Shown here one piece after another: positions 36,497 to 45,127 of a stretch of 64,000 nt of DNA. The notes below the pieces were generated by a model. That model was given only the letters and a program-made list of their open reading frames with translations. It was not told the origin of the DNA and searched no databases. The DNA comes from Roseomonas genomospecies 6 (GTDB lineage Bacteria > Pseudomonadota > Alphaproteobacteria > Azospirillales > Azospirillaceae). The stretch is taken from the NCBI RefSeq assembly GCF_008365375.1, contig NZ_QOKW01000006.1, forward strand, positions 124,001-188,000. The letters are read 5' to 3'. Position 1 is the stretch's first letter; each line of letters begins with the position of its first letter. The translations under genes were made by a program, and so were the position numbers.

Positions 36497-37798
36497 TTAC
36501 GCGACGCAGCTCTTCAGGTCGTAGCCGGGCGTTTCCAGAAGCGGCGCGTCCGAAACCTCGACCACGCGGGCCTGGTCGAACCCGTTGAAGGCGGTGCGCA
36601 GGCAGGAGCCGTAGGCCCCCAACTGGCCCAGCTCGATCCAGTCGCCGACGCGGATGTCCGCGGGCAGGTGGAACGGGCCGTTCATGCGGTCCGCGCTGTC
36701 GCAGGTCGGGCCGTAGAAGGCGAAGGCCGCTATCGGCTCGTCGCCCATCGGCGCGAAGGGACGGATCATGCGGGCCGGGAAGCGGAAACCGGGAACCCCG
36801 GCGTCCGACAGGGCGCCGTAGACGCCGTCGTTGATGAACAGCTCGTTGCCGCGGCGCTTCACCACCTGCACCACCAGCGACACGCCCGGCGCCACCAGCG
36901 CGCGGCCCGGCTCGCACCAGACGCGGCAATGGGCCGGCAGGTCGAGCTTGGCCACGCCGCGGGCGATCGCGGCCATGAAGTCGCCGAGCGGCGGCGGGGT
37001 GACGCCCGGATAGGAGACGGGGAATCCGCCGCCCACATCCAGAACGTCGATCACGACGCCCGACTCCGCGACGATGCGGCCGGCCAGTTCCAGTGCCCGC
37101 TCGTAGGCGGACGGGTCGAGCATCTGCGAGCCGACATGGAAGGACACGCCGACCTTCGGGGCCACCATGCGCACGGCCTGGAGGAGTTCCACGGCTTCCG
37201 CCGCCGGGGCGCCGAACTTGCCGGACAGGTCGTAGACCGCGTTGCCCTTCGGCAGGGCCAGACGCACGACGAGGCCGAGATCCTGCGCGTCGCCGGTCTC
37301 CTCCAGAATCTTCTGAAGCTCCTCCATGCTGTCCAGCACGAAGTCGCGCACGCCGTACTGCTGGTAGGCGGTGCGGATCGCCTCGCGGCCCTTCACCGGA
37401 TGCATGTAGTGCAGCACGGCGTCCGGAAACATCTGGCGGATCAGGCGGATTTCGCCGGGCGAGGCCACGTCGAAATGGCGCACGCCGCCGGCCCACAGGG
37501 CGCGCAGCACCGCCGGCTCCGGGTTGCACTTCACGGCGTAGAGCACGTCGCCGGACACGGCGGCGTCGAAGGCGGCCACGAAGCTGGCCGCGGTGTCGGA
37601 CAGCACGCCCGGACGGATGCAATGCATCGGCTCTTCCGGGCGGGCCATCGCCACCGCCTGATGGACGGAGGTGCGGCGGCCCGACACGGCCCCCGAAACG
37701 GCCCCCGACATGGCCGAAGAACCGGCAAAGGACGGGGTGGAGACGGAAACGCCGCGTCGCAGCGGGGCGACGGCGGAACGCGAGCGGATGAAGCCCAT
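36497..37798 (-). CDS. PLP ornithine decarboxylase (alanine racemase fold)
   Basis: The 433-residue enzyme makes putrescine from ornithine. It is a fold-type III decarboxylase of the eukaryotic ODC/DapDC family: PLP Lys K90 in LYAVKCNPEP, HVGSQ, the Gly-rich DVGGGFP, EPGRALVAPG, and the active-site Cys in FYGPTCDSADRM. The start at 37798 has AAGGAG six bases upstream. An N-terminal extension of about 45 residues, Ser/Ala-rich, precedes the catalytic domain. A structured leader with a short ORF precedes the gene. Lysine or diamino-pimelate activity is possible but context with hss favours ornithine. Confidence 0.93.
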   Translation of the reverse strand: MGFIRSRSAVAPLRRGVSVSTPSFAGSSAMSGAVSGAVSGRRTSVHQAVAMARPEEPMHCIRPGVLSDTAASFVAAFDAAVSGDVLYAVKCNPEPAVLRALWAGGVRHFDVASPGEIRLIRQMFPDAVLHYMHPVKGREAIRTAYQQYGVRDFVLDSMEELQKILEETGDAQDLGLVVRLALPKGNAVYDLSGKFGAPAAEAVELLQAVRMVAPKVGVSFHVGSQMLDPSAYERALELAGRIVAESGVVIDVLDVGGGFPVSYPGVTPPPLGDFMAAIARGVAKLDLPAHCRVWCEPGRALVAPGVSLVVQVVKRRGNELFINDGVYGALSDAGVPGFRFPARMIRPFAPMGDEPIAAFAFYGPTCDSADRMNGPFHLPADIRVGDWIELGQLGAYGSCLRTAFNGFDQARVVEVSDAPLLETPGYDLKSCVA

Positions 37799-38090
37799 GG
37801 CGCACTCCTTACCCTGGGCCACCCGGCGTGGGGCGGTCCAGCGAACAGACGGGAATCCGGCACGGCTTCAAGGGCCGCGGATCGGAATTCGGGTTGTGGT
37901 GAAAGGCGACGGAGAAAAGCCGGGTCAAACGCTCACGAGCGGGCTAACAGCTCCGCAGGTTCAAAGCGTCGATGTCCGGCTATGGGCTACCGTCTGAGAG
38001 CCCTGCCGTGGAGAGCCAACATGCCTACCTCCCTCTCGGGACCGGCCCACTGATGACCGGTTCTGCCAAAAAGGACGCGGTACGTCGTTG
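37799..38090 (-). ncRNA. Candidate speF-type leader RNA of the ornithine decarboxylase gene
   Basis: The minus-strand leader carries, in order, a short GACG/CGTC stem followed by five T, a hairpin ACCGG/CCGGT (38057-38061 with 38041-38045), a CCC-GAGA-GGG tetraloop hairpin, the strong Shine-Dalgarno of a short ORF, and a GGGCT/AGCCC stem in that ORF. Later AGCCGG (37976-37981) can pair with CCGGCT followed by TTTT (37918-37923). A structured speF leader upstream of ornithine decarboxylase genes is known in alphaproteobacteria; identity with that family is recalled by position and not verified here. Confidence 0.5.
37987..38022 (-). CDS. Leader peptide MLALHGRALRR upstream of ornithine decarboxylase
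   Basis: An 11-codon ORF starts at 38022 with GGGAGGT about five bases upstream, stronger than most starts in the window. It encodes MLALHGRALRR and ends in TAG. Its three Arg codons are AGG, AGA and CGG, none of them the CGC that dominates local genes, and two Arg codons stand immediately before the stop. In enterobacteria the speFL leader peptide senses ornithine by ribosome arrest and also depends on neighbouring Arg residues. A similar role here is inference. The ODC start lies 188 bases downstream. Confidence 0.5.
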   Translation of the reverse strand: MLALHGRALRR

Positions 38091-38230
38091 CATAACCACA
38101 GAGGGCCATTGGCACGTGCGAGTGCGTCGTGCCCGATGAATTACGCTTTTTCCCCGGCGATTCAAGTGATTTTTTGATGACAGGCCGGGATCGGCCCGGG
38201 ATCGGCCCGGGATCGGAACGACTGCGGCGC
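38091..38230. other. Upstream part of the odc control region, with short tandem repeat
   Basis: This is the part of the 432-base spacer (37799-38230) upstream of the structured leader. It should contain the odc promoter. No gene is seen. A 12-base unit (GGGATCGGCCCG) is repeated almost three times at about 38186-38215, just after the hemerythrin stop on the minus strand. Confidence 0.55.
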
Positions 38231-39043
38231 TCAGCGGCCCGCTTCCGCGAAGGTCGGGCGGTCGGAGCCGAGCACATGGTCCATCAGCCAGAAGCGCAGG
38301 AATCCGCGCACCGCCACGCCGGTGTCGAGCCGCCCCTCCTCCACCTGCTGCCGGATTCGGGCGAATTGGCTCTCCAGCATCCGGTGATGGTTGCGGTGGG
38401 ACACGAAGCGGCTGGGCGCCATGCGGCGCAACACCCCCTCTTCCATGGCGAAATGGGCGTGCACATGGTCGTGCAGCATCCCCAGCAGGTCCAACGACTC
38501 GCGCGCCCGGGCGCCTTGGCGGCTCATCGCGTCCAGTTCGTTCATCAATTCGGCGATCTGGCGGTGCTGCGCGTCGAGCGGCCCCACCCCGACATCGAAA
38601 GCGTCGTCCCAGACGATCAGCGCCGCACCCTCCGGCGCCGTGGAAGCGTCGCGCACCAGCGCGGCGTAGTCTCCGTCATGCCGGATTTCATGGCGGCTCA
38701 GGGCGGCGTCCAGCGTCTCCGCCACCGTGCACAGGAAGTCGGTGGTGACCTCGCAACCGCACACATAGTCGATCAGGCGCCCGAACTGCTGGTCCAGCAT
38801 CGCGTGGTGGCTGGCATGCTCCTCCCACCGGGCGAATCCGGCGGCGCGGATGATGACCTCCTCATGGTCGAAATGCATCCGCATCTCGTCCACGAAGCGG
38901 TTGAAATGGGGCACCATGACGTCACGGGTGGCACCGGCCGCGCATTCGCGGCGGATGGAATCGACGCGCCCCATCAGCGAACGATGGCTCGCGTCGATGA
39001 AGCCGTTGCCCGTGCTCGGGACGGTAGGGCCGTCCGTGGTCAT
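38231..39043 (-). CDS. Double-domain bacteriohemerythrin
   Basis: The 270-residue cytoplasmic protein has two hemerythrin domains in tandem. Domain 1 carries H20, H57/E61 in HFDHEE, H76/H80 in HASHHAML and H118/H122/D125. Domain 2 carries H160, H197/E201 in HFAMEE, H216/H220 in HRNHHRML, H256 and D261 in DHVLGSD, the standard di-iron ligand set. Domain 2 also has the WDDAFDVGV start typical of bacteriohemerythrins. Such proteins bind O2 or NO at a di-iron site; a role in micro-aerobic sensing or oxygen delivery is inference. Confidence 0.88.
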   Translation of the reverse strand: MTTDGPTVPSTGNGFIDASHRSLMGRVDSIRRECAAGATRDVMVPHFNRFVDEMRMHFDHEEVIIRAAGFARWEEHASHHAMLDQQFGRLIDYVCGCEVTTDFLCTVAETLDAALSRHEIRHDGDYAALVRDASTAPEGAALIVWDDAFDVGVGPLDAQHRQIAELMNELDAMSRQGARARESLDLLGMLHDHVHAHFAMEEGVLRRMAPSRFVSHRNHHRMLESQFARIRQQVEEGRLDTGVAVRGFLRFWLMDHVLGSDRPTFAEAGR

Positions 39044-39162
39044 GGAGCCTCCGAAGCGTGGACGCGGCGCTGCCGGTCGGGTACCGGTGCCGCAAGGCTT
39101 GTAACAGCGCAGGTTTCCCCCCGCAATCGGCTGCGGCGAAAGGGGTCAGGACGATGGGCGGA

Positions 39163-39726
39163 TCATCCGGCGGGGCGCTCATCCGGGTGGTATTTCGGAT
39201 AGCGGTCCGCGATCGCGTCGCCGGTGAAGGCCGCCACCCAGCCGTCCGGGCGCGTGAAGAATCGGATGGCGGTGAATTCCGGGTCCGCCCCCATGTCGAA
39301 CCAGTGTTTCGTCCGCGCGGGAATGCTCAGCAGGTCTCCAGCCCCGCAGACGATCCGGTACACCGTCTCGTTCAAGTGCAGATAGAAGGCGCCGCTGCCC
39401 TGCACGAAGAACCGGGCCTCGTCCTCGTCATGGGTGTGTTCCGCCAGGAAGGCCGCGCGGCGGGCCGCCGCGTCCGGCAGGCCACGCGGCATCCGCACCA
39501 CGTCGGCGGATTGGAAGCCGCGCGCCTTCATCAGGGCCGCGACGGGCTCGGCGTAGGCGTCCAGCACCGACCGCGGGTCGGCGGAATCGGGAACGGTCCG
39601 TGGCTCCTCCCAGCGCTCGAACAGCACGCCGGCCAGCGCCAGATGGGCGGTGACCAGGGCCGGATCGGCGGACGAAAGCTCCGCGACGGATGGGTCGGTG
39701 TCGCTGTAGACGGTCAAACGCGCCAT
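39163..39726 (-). CDS. mtnD: Acireductone dioxygenase
   Basis: This cupin enzyme of the methionine salvage pathway cleaves acireductone, giving the methionine precursor keto acid with Fe or an off-pathway product with Ni. The 187-residue protein has the metal ligands H97, H99 and E103 in HTHDEDEARFF and H141 in RTKHWFD. The start MARLTVYSD at 39726 is preferred; GAGG lies just upstream and the longer reading overlaps the MFS gene. No other methionine salvage gene is in the window, so its pathway partners must be elsewhere. Confidence 0.92.
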   Translation of the reverse strand: MARLTVYSDTDPSVAELSSADPALVTAHLALAGVLFERWEEPRTVPDSADPRSVLDAYAEPVAALMKARGFQSADVVRMPRGLPDAAARRAAFLAEHTHDEDEARFFVQGSGAFYLHLNETVYRIVCGAGDLLSIPARTKHWFDMGADPEFTAIRFFTRPDGWVAAFTGDAIADRYPKYHPDERPAG

Positions 39727-39826
39727 GGCCGCCTCGTTGTGCAGATGCACCCAGAATGAGATGGGCCGTCGGAGAACGCAACCCGCAAGAGGAGCCACAC
39801 ATCCCGGTATGCACGCGCCTGGGGTG

Positions 39827-41065
39827 TCAGCGGCGGATCGCCAGTCCCAGCGACACCGCAAGCCCGACCGCCAGAAGAAGGCCGACGAAGGCGCCAACCC
39901 CGGCCCAGCCCAGCCCGTGCCAGAAAACGCCGCCCAGCGTCCCGGCAATGGTGGAGCCCATGTAGTAGCAGAACAGATAGATCGCCGACGCCTGCCCGCG
40001 GTTGACCGGCGCCCGCTGCCCGATCCAGCCGGAGGCGATGGTGTGGACCCCGAAGAAGGCGAAGGTGAACAGCGCGATCCCGGGCGTCAGCGTCCACAGA
40101 TTGTCCGGCGTCATCAGCGCCAGCCCGCCGGTCATCATCGCCGCGGCGGCGGCCAGCACCCTGCCCCGCCCCAGCCGGACGGCCAGCCCGCCGAACAGCG
40201 GCGAACTGACGACTCCGCAGAGATAGACCATGAAGACGGCTCCGACCGCCGCCGGACGCAACTCGAAGGGAGGCGCCAGGAGCCGGAAGCCGATGTAGTT
40301 GAAGACCGTGACGAAGGCCCCCATGGACAGGAATCCCATGGCGAACAGGGACAGCAGCCCGCGGTCCATCAGGTGCCCGCGCCACGCCGCCGTCAGTTCC
40401 CGCATGCCCGCCGGACGGCGCTGGAAGTTGCGCGAGGCGGGCAGCGCGAACCACACCGCCACTGCGGCGGCGAGCCCCAGCGTCCCGACCACCCCCATCG
40501 CCATGCGCCAGGACGCGAGGTCGGCGACCAACGCCGTCAGCGCCCGGCCCGACATGCCCCCCAACGCCGTTCCGCCGATGTACAGCCCCATGGTGACCCC
40601 GGCGGAGCGCGGGTCCACCTCCTCCGACACGTAGGCCATGGCGACGGCGGGAAGGCCGCTCAGCGCGATGCCCTCCAAGGCCCGCACGGCCAGCAGCGAA
40701 CCCCAGTCCGGCGCCACCGCCCCGCTGAGCCCCAGCGTGCCGGAGGCGAGCAGCGACAGCGCCATGATGGCCTTGCGTCCGAACCGGTCGGACACCGCCC
40801 CGGCGATCAGCAGCGCGAAGGCCAGCACGCCGGTGGACACCGACAGGGCAAGGCTCGATTGGGCGGGGGTGACACCGAACTCCCGCGTGAATTCCGGCAT
40901 CAGCGGCTGCACGCAATAGAGCGCCGCGAAGGTGGAGAAACCGGCCACGAAGAGGATTCGGCTTGCCCGCTTGTAGGCCGGCGTGCCGGCGACGAGATAC
41001 TCCGCCGCCGCGTTCCCCTGTCCCGCCGCTTCGATCGCCACCCTGCCGAAATCGCCGTCCGCCAC
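39827..41065 (-). CDS. MFS transporter (YnfM-like)
   Basis: A 12-helix major facilitator of 412 aa with the loop 2-3 motif GAVSDRFGRKAIM and many Gly/Ala-rich helices. The general pattern (LYCVQPLMPEF, RALEGIALSGLPAVAMAYVSEEV) matches the YnfM-type drug/metabolite exporters. Substrate is unknown. The start is a GTG at 41065 with GAGG upstream; no ATG lies before the first helix. It is on the same strand as, and upstream of, the acireductone dioxygenase gene, with 100 bases between. Confidence 0.88.
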   Translation of the reverse strand: MADGDFGRVAIEAAGQGNAAAEYLVAGTPAYKRASRILFVAGFSTFAALYCVQPLMPEFTREFGVTPAQSSLALSVSTGVLAFALLIAGAVSDRFGRKAIMALSLLASGTLGLSGAVAPDWGSLLAVRALEGIALSGLPAVAMAYVSEEVDPRSAGVTMGLYIGGTALGGMSGRALTALVADLASWRMAMGVVGTLGLAAAVAVWFALPASRNFQRRPAGMRELTAAWRGHLMDRGLLSLFAMGFLSMGAFVTVFNYIGFRLLAPPFELRPAAVGAVFMVYLCGVVSSPLFGGLAVRLGRGRVLAAAAAMMTGGLALMTPDNLWTLTPGIALFTFAFFGVHTIASGWIGQRAPVNRGQASAIYLFCYYMGSTIAGTLGGVFWHGLGWAGVGAFVGLLLAVGLAVSLGLAIRR

Positions 41066-41186
41066 GTCGCCCGCCTCTGCTGCGTTGCAGCATAATCAAT
41101 CCGTGGCGACTGTGCTCCCGCGGCGGCGCGCTGTCCAATAGATCAAACGCAGTCCTGCAATATGATTCCGCTATGACAGGCCAGGA

Positions 41187-42059
41187 TCAGGGAATCAGGG
41201 CGCGCAGATCGAAGTCCTTGGCGAAGGCCAGCATGGCGCCGCAGGCGCTGGCGGAGGACACGCGCAGCACACCGTTGCCGACCACGGTCGGGAACTTGCT
41301 CTTCTGAAGGGCCTGCTGGGCGCGCTCCAGGTCGGCCACCCGCACCACCACGCCGGCCAGGAAGGGGCGCAGCACCGTCAGGGCGGGGTCGCCCGTCCAT
41401 CCCCAATTCAGCGCGGCGGGATCGGCCACCACGATGGGCGCGCTGCCGGTCGGCACGACGCGCGCCGGTCCCTGTGCCTCCACCGCCGTGCCGAACAGGC
41501 GCGCGTAGGAGGCGGCGGTGGCGTCGGGATCGTCGGCGGCGACCACAAGGGCGGCAAGGCCCGTCGCCGTGTTGTCGTGCCGGACAAGTTCCGGGCGCCA
41601 GACCACGTCCGGGGTGTGGTGCTGGCACAGGAAGACCCGCCCGCCCCATTCCGGAACGCCGTCGATCGGTGTCGTGGTGAATCGCGCCTGCTGCGCCCCG
41701 CCCGGCAGGTCCACCGGACGCCCGAACTCCACCGGCTCGCCCGCCGGATAGCCGGCTTCGGCCAGCAGGCGCCGCGCCGCGCGGGCATCGCCGGTCTTCA
41801 GCGCGGCGGCGGCGATGCCTTCGCGGGTCTTCAGGACGTCGCTGTAGAAGGCGGTGAAGGGGTGCGGCTGTTCGATGGCGAGCAGTTCGAGATAGTCGCC
41901 CGCCCCGAACATAATCGTGTGGTTGGCCGATTTCAGTTCGCCGTGCCGGCCCGTCGGCGAGACGGTGAAGCCCATGCGGCGGTAGGCATCCTGCGCCTTC
42001 TCCAGATCGCGGACCACGATGACGAGATGGTCGATGCCGTCGATTCCGTGCGCGCCCAT
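41187..42059 (-). CDS. VOC-family (glyoxalase-like) protein
   Basis: The 290-residue protein has two glyoxalase/bleomycin-resistance-type halves. The first is clear (GIDHLVIVVRDLEKAQDAYRRMGFTVSP, with H11 as a potential metal ligand); the second begins near GLAALVVAADDPDATAASYARLFG. The pattern matches a large glyoxalase_3-like family of unknown substrate. GGAAAGG precedes the ATG. It is upstream of the MFS gene on the same strand with 121 bases between. Confidence 0.82.
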   Translation of the reverse strand: MGAHGIDGIDHLVIVVRDLEKAQDAYRRMGFTVSPTGRHGELKSANHTIMFGAGDYLELLAIEQPHPFTAFYSDVLKTREGIAAAALKTGDARAARRLLAEAGYPAGEPVEFGRPVDLPGGAQQARFTTTPIDGVPEWGGRVFLCQHHTPDVVWRPELVRHDNTATGLAALVVAADDPDATAASYARLFGTAVEAQGPARVVPTGSAPIVVADPAALNWGWTGDPALTVLRPFLAGVVVRVADLERAQQALQKSKFPTVVGNGVLRVSSASACGAMLAFAKDFDLRALIP

Positions 42060-42153
42060 GACCGTTGCCTTTCCGCCTTGTCTGGTTTCGTCCAGCCATA
42101 GAGCAGCCGGACGGCGTGGCGCAAGCGTCAGGGCGCCATATCAGATCGCCATA

Positions 42154-42666
42154 TCAGATCCCCAGGGGGCGTTCGCGCCACGCGGCCACGAAATCGGGCA
42201 TGGGCGGCGATTCCCGATGCTCGCCGTGAACGGCCAGGATATCCGCCGGGGGAACGACGGCGCCGCGGACGACGAAGGCCCCCTGAACCACCGCCAGCGC
42301 CGCCGTGCCCCCGGCGGTTTCCACCCGGTGTTCGATGAAGAAATACTTGTCGTCCCAGCACAGCACGCGGGTCGCCAGTTCGAATCGCTGGAAGGGCGCC
42401 AGCGGGCGGCGGAAACGCACGTTGGCCGCACCGATCACCGGCTGCCAGCGGTGCCGCAGGATCGACCGACCCATGCGGGAGCGCAGCATCAGATCGACCC
42501 GCCCCAGGTCCATGACGCTGAAGTAGCGGGCGTTGGTCATGTGCATGTTGAGGTCGAGATCGGTGGGCCAGACCCGGAAGCGCAGCCGCGCCGGTTCCAG
42601 GAACCCCACCGCCCGCCCCGCCAGGGCAGCCGCGACGACGGCGATCAGGCGAAACAGCAAATTCAT
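42154..42666 (-). CDS. Acyl-CoA thioesterase (4HBT hot-dog fold)
   Basis: The 170-residue protein begins with a short hydrophobic helix (MNLLFRLIAVVAAALAG) and then a hot-dog thioesterase domain with VWPTDLDLNMHMTNARYFSVMDLGR, the family motif in which the Asp and the Asn-His region form the active site. GGAGG precedes the ATG at 42666. It lies downstream of the MerR regulator and acyl-CoA ligase genes on the same strand, so fatty acyl-CoA substrates are likely. Confidence 0.87.
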   Translation of the reverse strand: MNLLFRLIAVVAAALAGRAVGFLEPARLRFRVWPTDLDLNMHMTNARYFSVMDLGRVDLMLRSRMGRSILRHRWQPVIGAANVRFRRPLAPFQRFELATRVLCWDDKYFFIEHRVETAGGTAALAVVQGAFVVRGAVVPPADILAVHGEHRESPPMPDFVAAWRERPLGI

Positions 42667-42718
42667 GCCCCATCCCCTCCGGGTTCCGGCCCGGCGGGGC
42701 GGATGGGACCGCACCGGC

Positions 42719-43111
42719 TCAGGCGCTCTTCGACGTCACCCCGCGCTCGTCCAGCGCGGCTTGCACCTGGGCCTCGATTTCCCGCAGTTCGCCCACGGTC
42801 GCCTCCAGGTCCTGGCGCTGCTGCTCCAGGTCCTTCAGCCGCGCGTCGATGCGCTTCTGCAGAACCTTCAACTGTTCCACCCCGCCGTCCACGTTGTAGA
42901 GGTCCAGATATTCCCGGATCTCCGCCAGCGAGAAGCCCAGCCGCTTGCCGCGCAGGATCAGCTTCAGCCGGGCGCGGTCGCGCTTGGTGTAGACGCGGTT
43001 GTTGCCCAGGCGGTTGGGCGACAGCAGCCCCTTGACTTCGTAGAAGCGGAGGGCGCGGGGGGTGATGCCCAGTTCCTCCGCCAACTGATTGACCGTGTAG
43101 AGCTGTTCCAT
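42719..43111 (-). CDS. MerR-family regulator, LiuR-like
   Basis: The 130-residue protein has a MerR winged helix (YTVNQLAEELGITPRALRFYEVKGLLSPNR, residues ~4-33), followed by a long coiled coil from about residue 75. There is no Cys-rich metal site, so it belongs to the metabolite-responsive subgroup, like LiuR-type regulators of branched-chain and fatty-acid catabolism. The ATG at 43111 is chosen; a GTG at 43135 is possible. It lies downstream of the acyl-CoA ligase gene and may bind the repeated ACGT site in the ligase promoter. Confidence 0.88.
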   Translation of the reverse strand: MEQLYTVNQLAEELGITPRALRFYEVKGLLSPNRLGNNRVYTKRDRARLKLILRGKRLGFSLAEIREYLDLYNVDGGVEQLKVLQKRIDARLKDLEQQRQDLEATVGELREIEAQVQAALDERGVTSKSA

Positions 43112-43247
43112 GGTGGGGGGCACGCCTTCCGTCACGTCGCGCCGCGACGGCGTGGATGGCGAAAGCCGTTCGCTCCACGCCGCCGGACAGCGTCACCCGT
43201 TCCTACCACACCCGCCGCGGCGAGACAAAGCCGCGCGCCCCTCCATG

Positions 43248-44966
43248 TCACGTCTCAGGCTTCTGCAAACTCTCGGCGATCAGTTCCTTCTTCGACAGTT
43301 TGCCAACCGCCGTCTTCGGCAGTTCGGCGCGGAATTCGATGAGCTTCGGCATTTCGATCCGCGAGATCTTGTCGCGCAGGAAGTCCTTCAATTGCTCCGC
43401 CGTCAGGCTGGCGCCGGGCCTGATCTGGACGAAGGCCTTGGGACTCTGGCCGCGGTAGTCATCGGGAATGCCGATGACGCAGACCGCGACCACGTCCGGG
43501 TGCTGGTAGATGGCCTCCTCGATCACGCGCGGATAAACGTTGTAGCCGCCGCAGATGATCAGCTCCTTCAGCCGGTCCAGCAGGAAGACGTAGCCGTCCC
43601 CGTCCATCATCCCGACGTCCCCGGTGAACAGCCAGCCGCCAACGACGGTGCGCCGGCTCTCCTCGTCCTTGTTCCAGTAACCCGCCATGACGTTGGGACC
43701 GGACAGCACGAGCTGCCCCTTCTCGCCCGCCGGCAAGACGCGGTCGGGATCGTCCAGCGCGCGGATCTGCACCATGATGCCCGGCAGCGGAAGGCCGATG
43801 GAGCCTTCCTTGTTCACGCCGGTCAGCGGGTTGCAGGCGCAGACCGGCGACGCCTCGCTGAGGCCGTAGCCCTCCACCAGGACGCAGCCGGTCGCTTCCT
43901 CGAACTGGCGCTTCAGCTCCATCGGCAGCGGCGCCCCGCCGGAGATGCAGTAGCGGACCGACCGCATCGGATAGCGCGCCACGTCCGGATGGCTCAGCAG
44001 CGCCTTGTACATGGTCGGCACACCGGGCAGCAGAGTCGGCTTGCGCCGCGCGATGGTCTTCAGCACCTGCAGCGTGTCGAAGCGCGGCAGCATGACCAGC
44101 TCCGCCCCCGCCGCCAGCCCCATGTTGAGGATCACCGTCATGGCGAAGACATGGAAGAAGGGCAGGACGGCGAGCATCCGCTCCTCCCCCAGCGCCATGC
44201 CGGGAAACCAGGCCTTCACCTGCCTTGCGTTCGCCACGAGGTTGGCGTGGGTCAGCATCGCCCCCTTGGGCACGCCGGTGGTCCCGCCCGTGTATTGCAG
44301 CACCGCCACGTCGCGCCGCGGGTCCACCCGCACCGGCTGGAAAGCGCCGTCGTTGGCCAGCAGCGCGTCGAAATCCACATGCCGCCCGTCCTGCGGGATG
44401 CTGGCAAGCTCGCTGCGCTTCAACACGCGGAACAGCACGCTCTTCACCGGGGACAGGATGGACGCCATGCGGCAGACGACGACCGTCTTCAGCCGCGTGC
44501 GGTCCAGCATCGCCTCGATCCGCGGGTAGATCTGCTTCAGATCGAGCGTGACCATGATCTCGGTCCCCGAATCCTCGATCTGGTGCTCCAGCTCCCGCTC
44601 CACATAGAGCGGGTTGTAGTTCACGACCGTGCCGCCGGCCTTCAGAATCCCGAAATAGGCGATCACGTAGGTCGGGGTGTTCGGCAGGCACAGCCCCACC
44701 CGCACCCCCGGCTTCACCCCCATCGCGGCGAATCCCTTGGCCGCCCGGTTCACCAGCCCCAGCACCTCCGCGTAGCTGTAGCGGCGGCCCAGGAAGTCCA
44801 GGCACGGGCGGTTGGCGTAGCGGCGGGCGGCCTCCTCGAACAGATCGGCCAGCGGGCTCACGGCGATGGGCTGGTCCCAGGCAATGCCCTCGGGATAATG
44901 GGCCAGCCAGGGATGGTCCGGCGTGTCGTTCCCCGTGCGGCCCTTACGCGCAAGATTCTCGGTCAT
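43248..44966 (-). CDS. fadD: Long-chain fatty acid-CoA ligase
   Basis: This AMP-forming enzyme activates fatty acids to acyl-CoA. The 572-residue protein has the P-loop YTGGTTGVPKGAM, the adenylate motif GYGLSEASPV, and TGDVGMMDGDGYVFLLDRLKELI before the C-terminal catalytic Lys region (KELIAESL). GGGAGGATCGGAG precedes the ATG. A short MerR gene and a thioesterase gene follow on the same strand. It is divergent from the SCP2 gene with a 235-base spacer holding a candidate operator. Confidence 0.93.
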   Translation of the reverse strand: MTENLARKGRTGNDTPDHPWLAHYPEGIAWDQPIAVSPLADLFEEAARRYANRPCLDFLGRRYSYAEVLGLVNRAAKGFAAMGVKPGVRVGLCLPNTPTYVIAYFGILKAGGTVVNYNPLYVERELEHQIEDSGTEIMVTLDLKQIYPRIEAMLDRTRLKTVVVCRMASILSPVKSVLFRVLKRSELASIPQDGRHVDFDALLANDGAFQPVRVDPRRDVAVLQYTGGTTGVPKGAMLTHANLVANARQVKAWFPGMALGEERMLAVLPFFHVFAMTVILNMGLAAGAELVMLPRFDTLQVLKTIARRKPTLLPGVPTMYKALLSHPDVARYPMRSVRYCISGGAPLPMELKRQFEEATGCVLVEGYGLSEASPVCACNPLTGVNKEGSIGLPLPGIMVQIRALDDPDRVLPAGEKGQLVLSGPNVMAGYWNKDEESRRTVVGGWLFTGDVGMMDGDGYVFLLDRLKELIICGGYNVYPRVIEEAIYQHPDVVAVCVIGIPDDYRGQSPKAFVQIRPGASLTAEQLKDFLRDKISRIEMPKLIEFRAELPKTAVGKLSKKELIAESLQKPET

Positions 44967-45127
44967 CTCCGATCCTCCCGGCTGCGCGGCGGGTCAGGAC
45001 AAGGGACGGCGCTGGACGGTGCGGGGCAGCGGGATTCCGGGCGCGGCGGCGTTCTGCATGGTTTCACTCCCCTTGGATGATTTGATGTTCCCTGGATCGT
45101 TCGGGCGCCGGGAACGTTTTGGTTATG

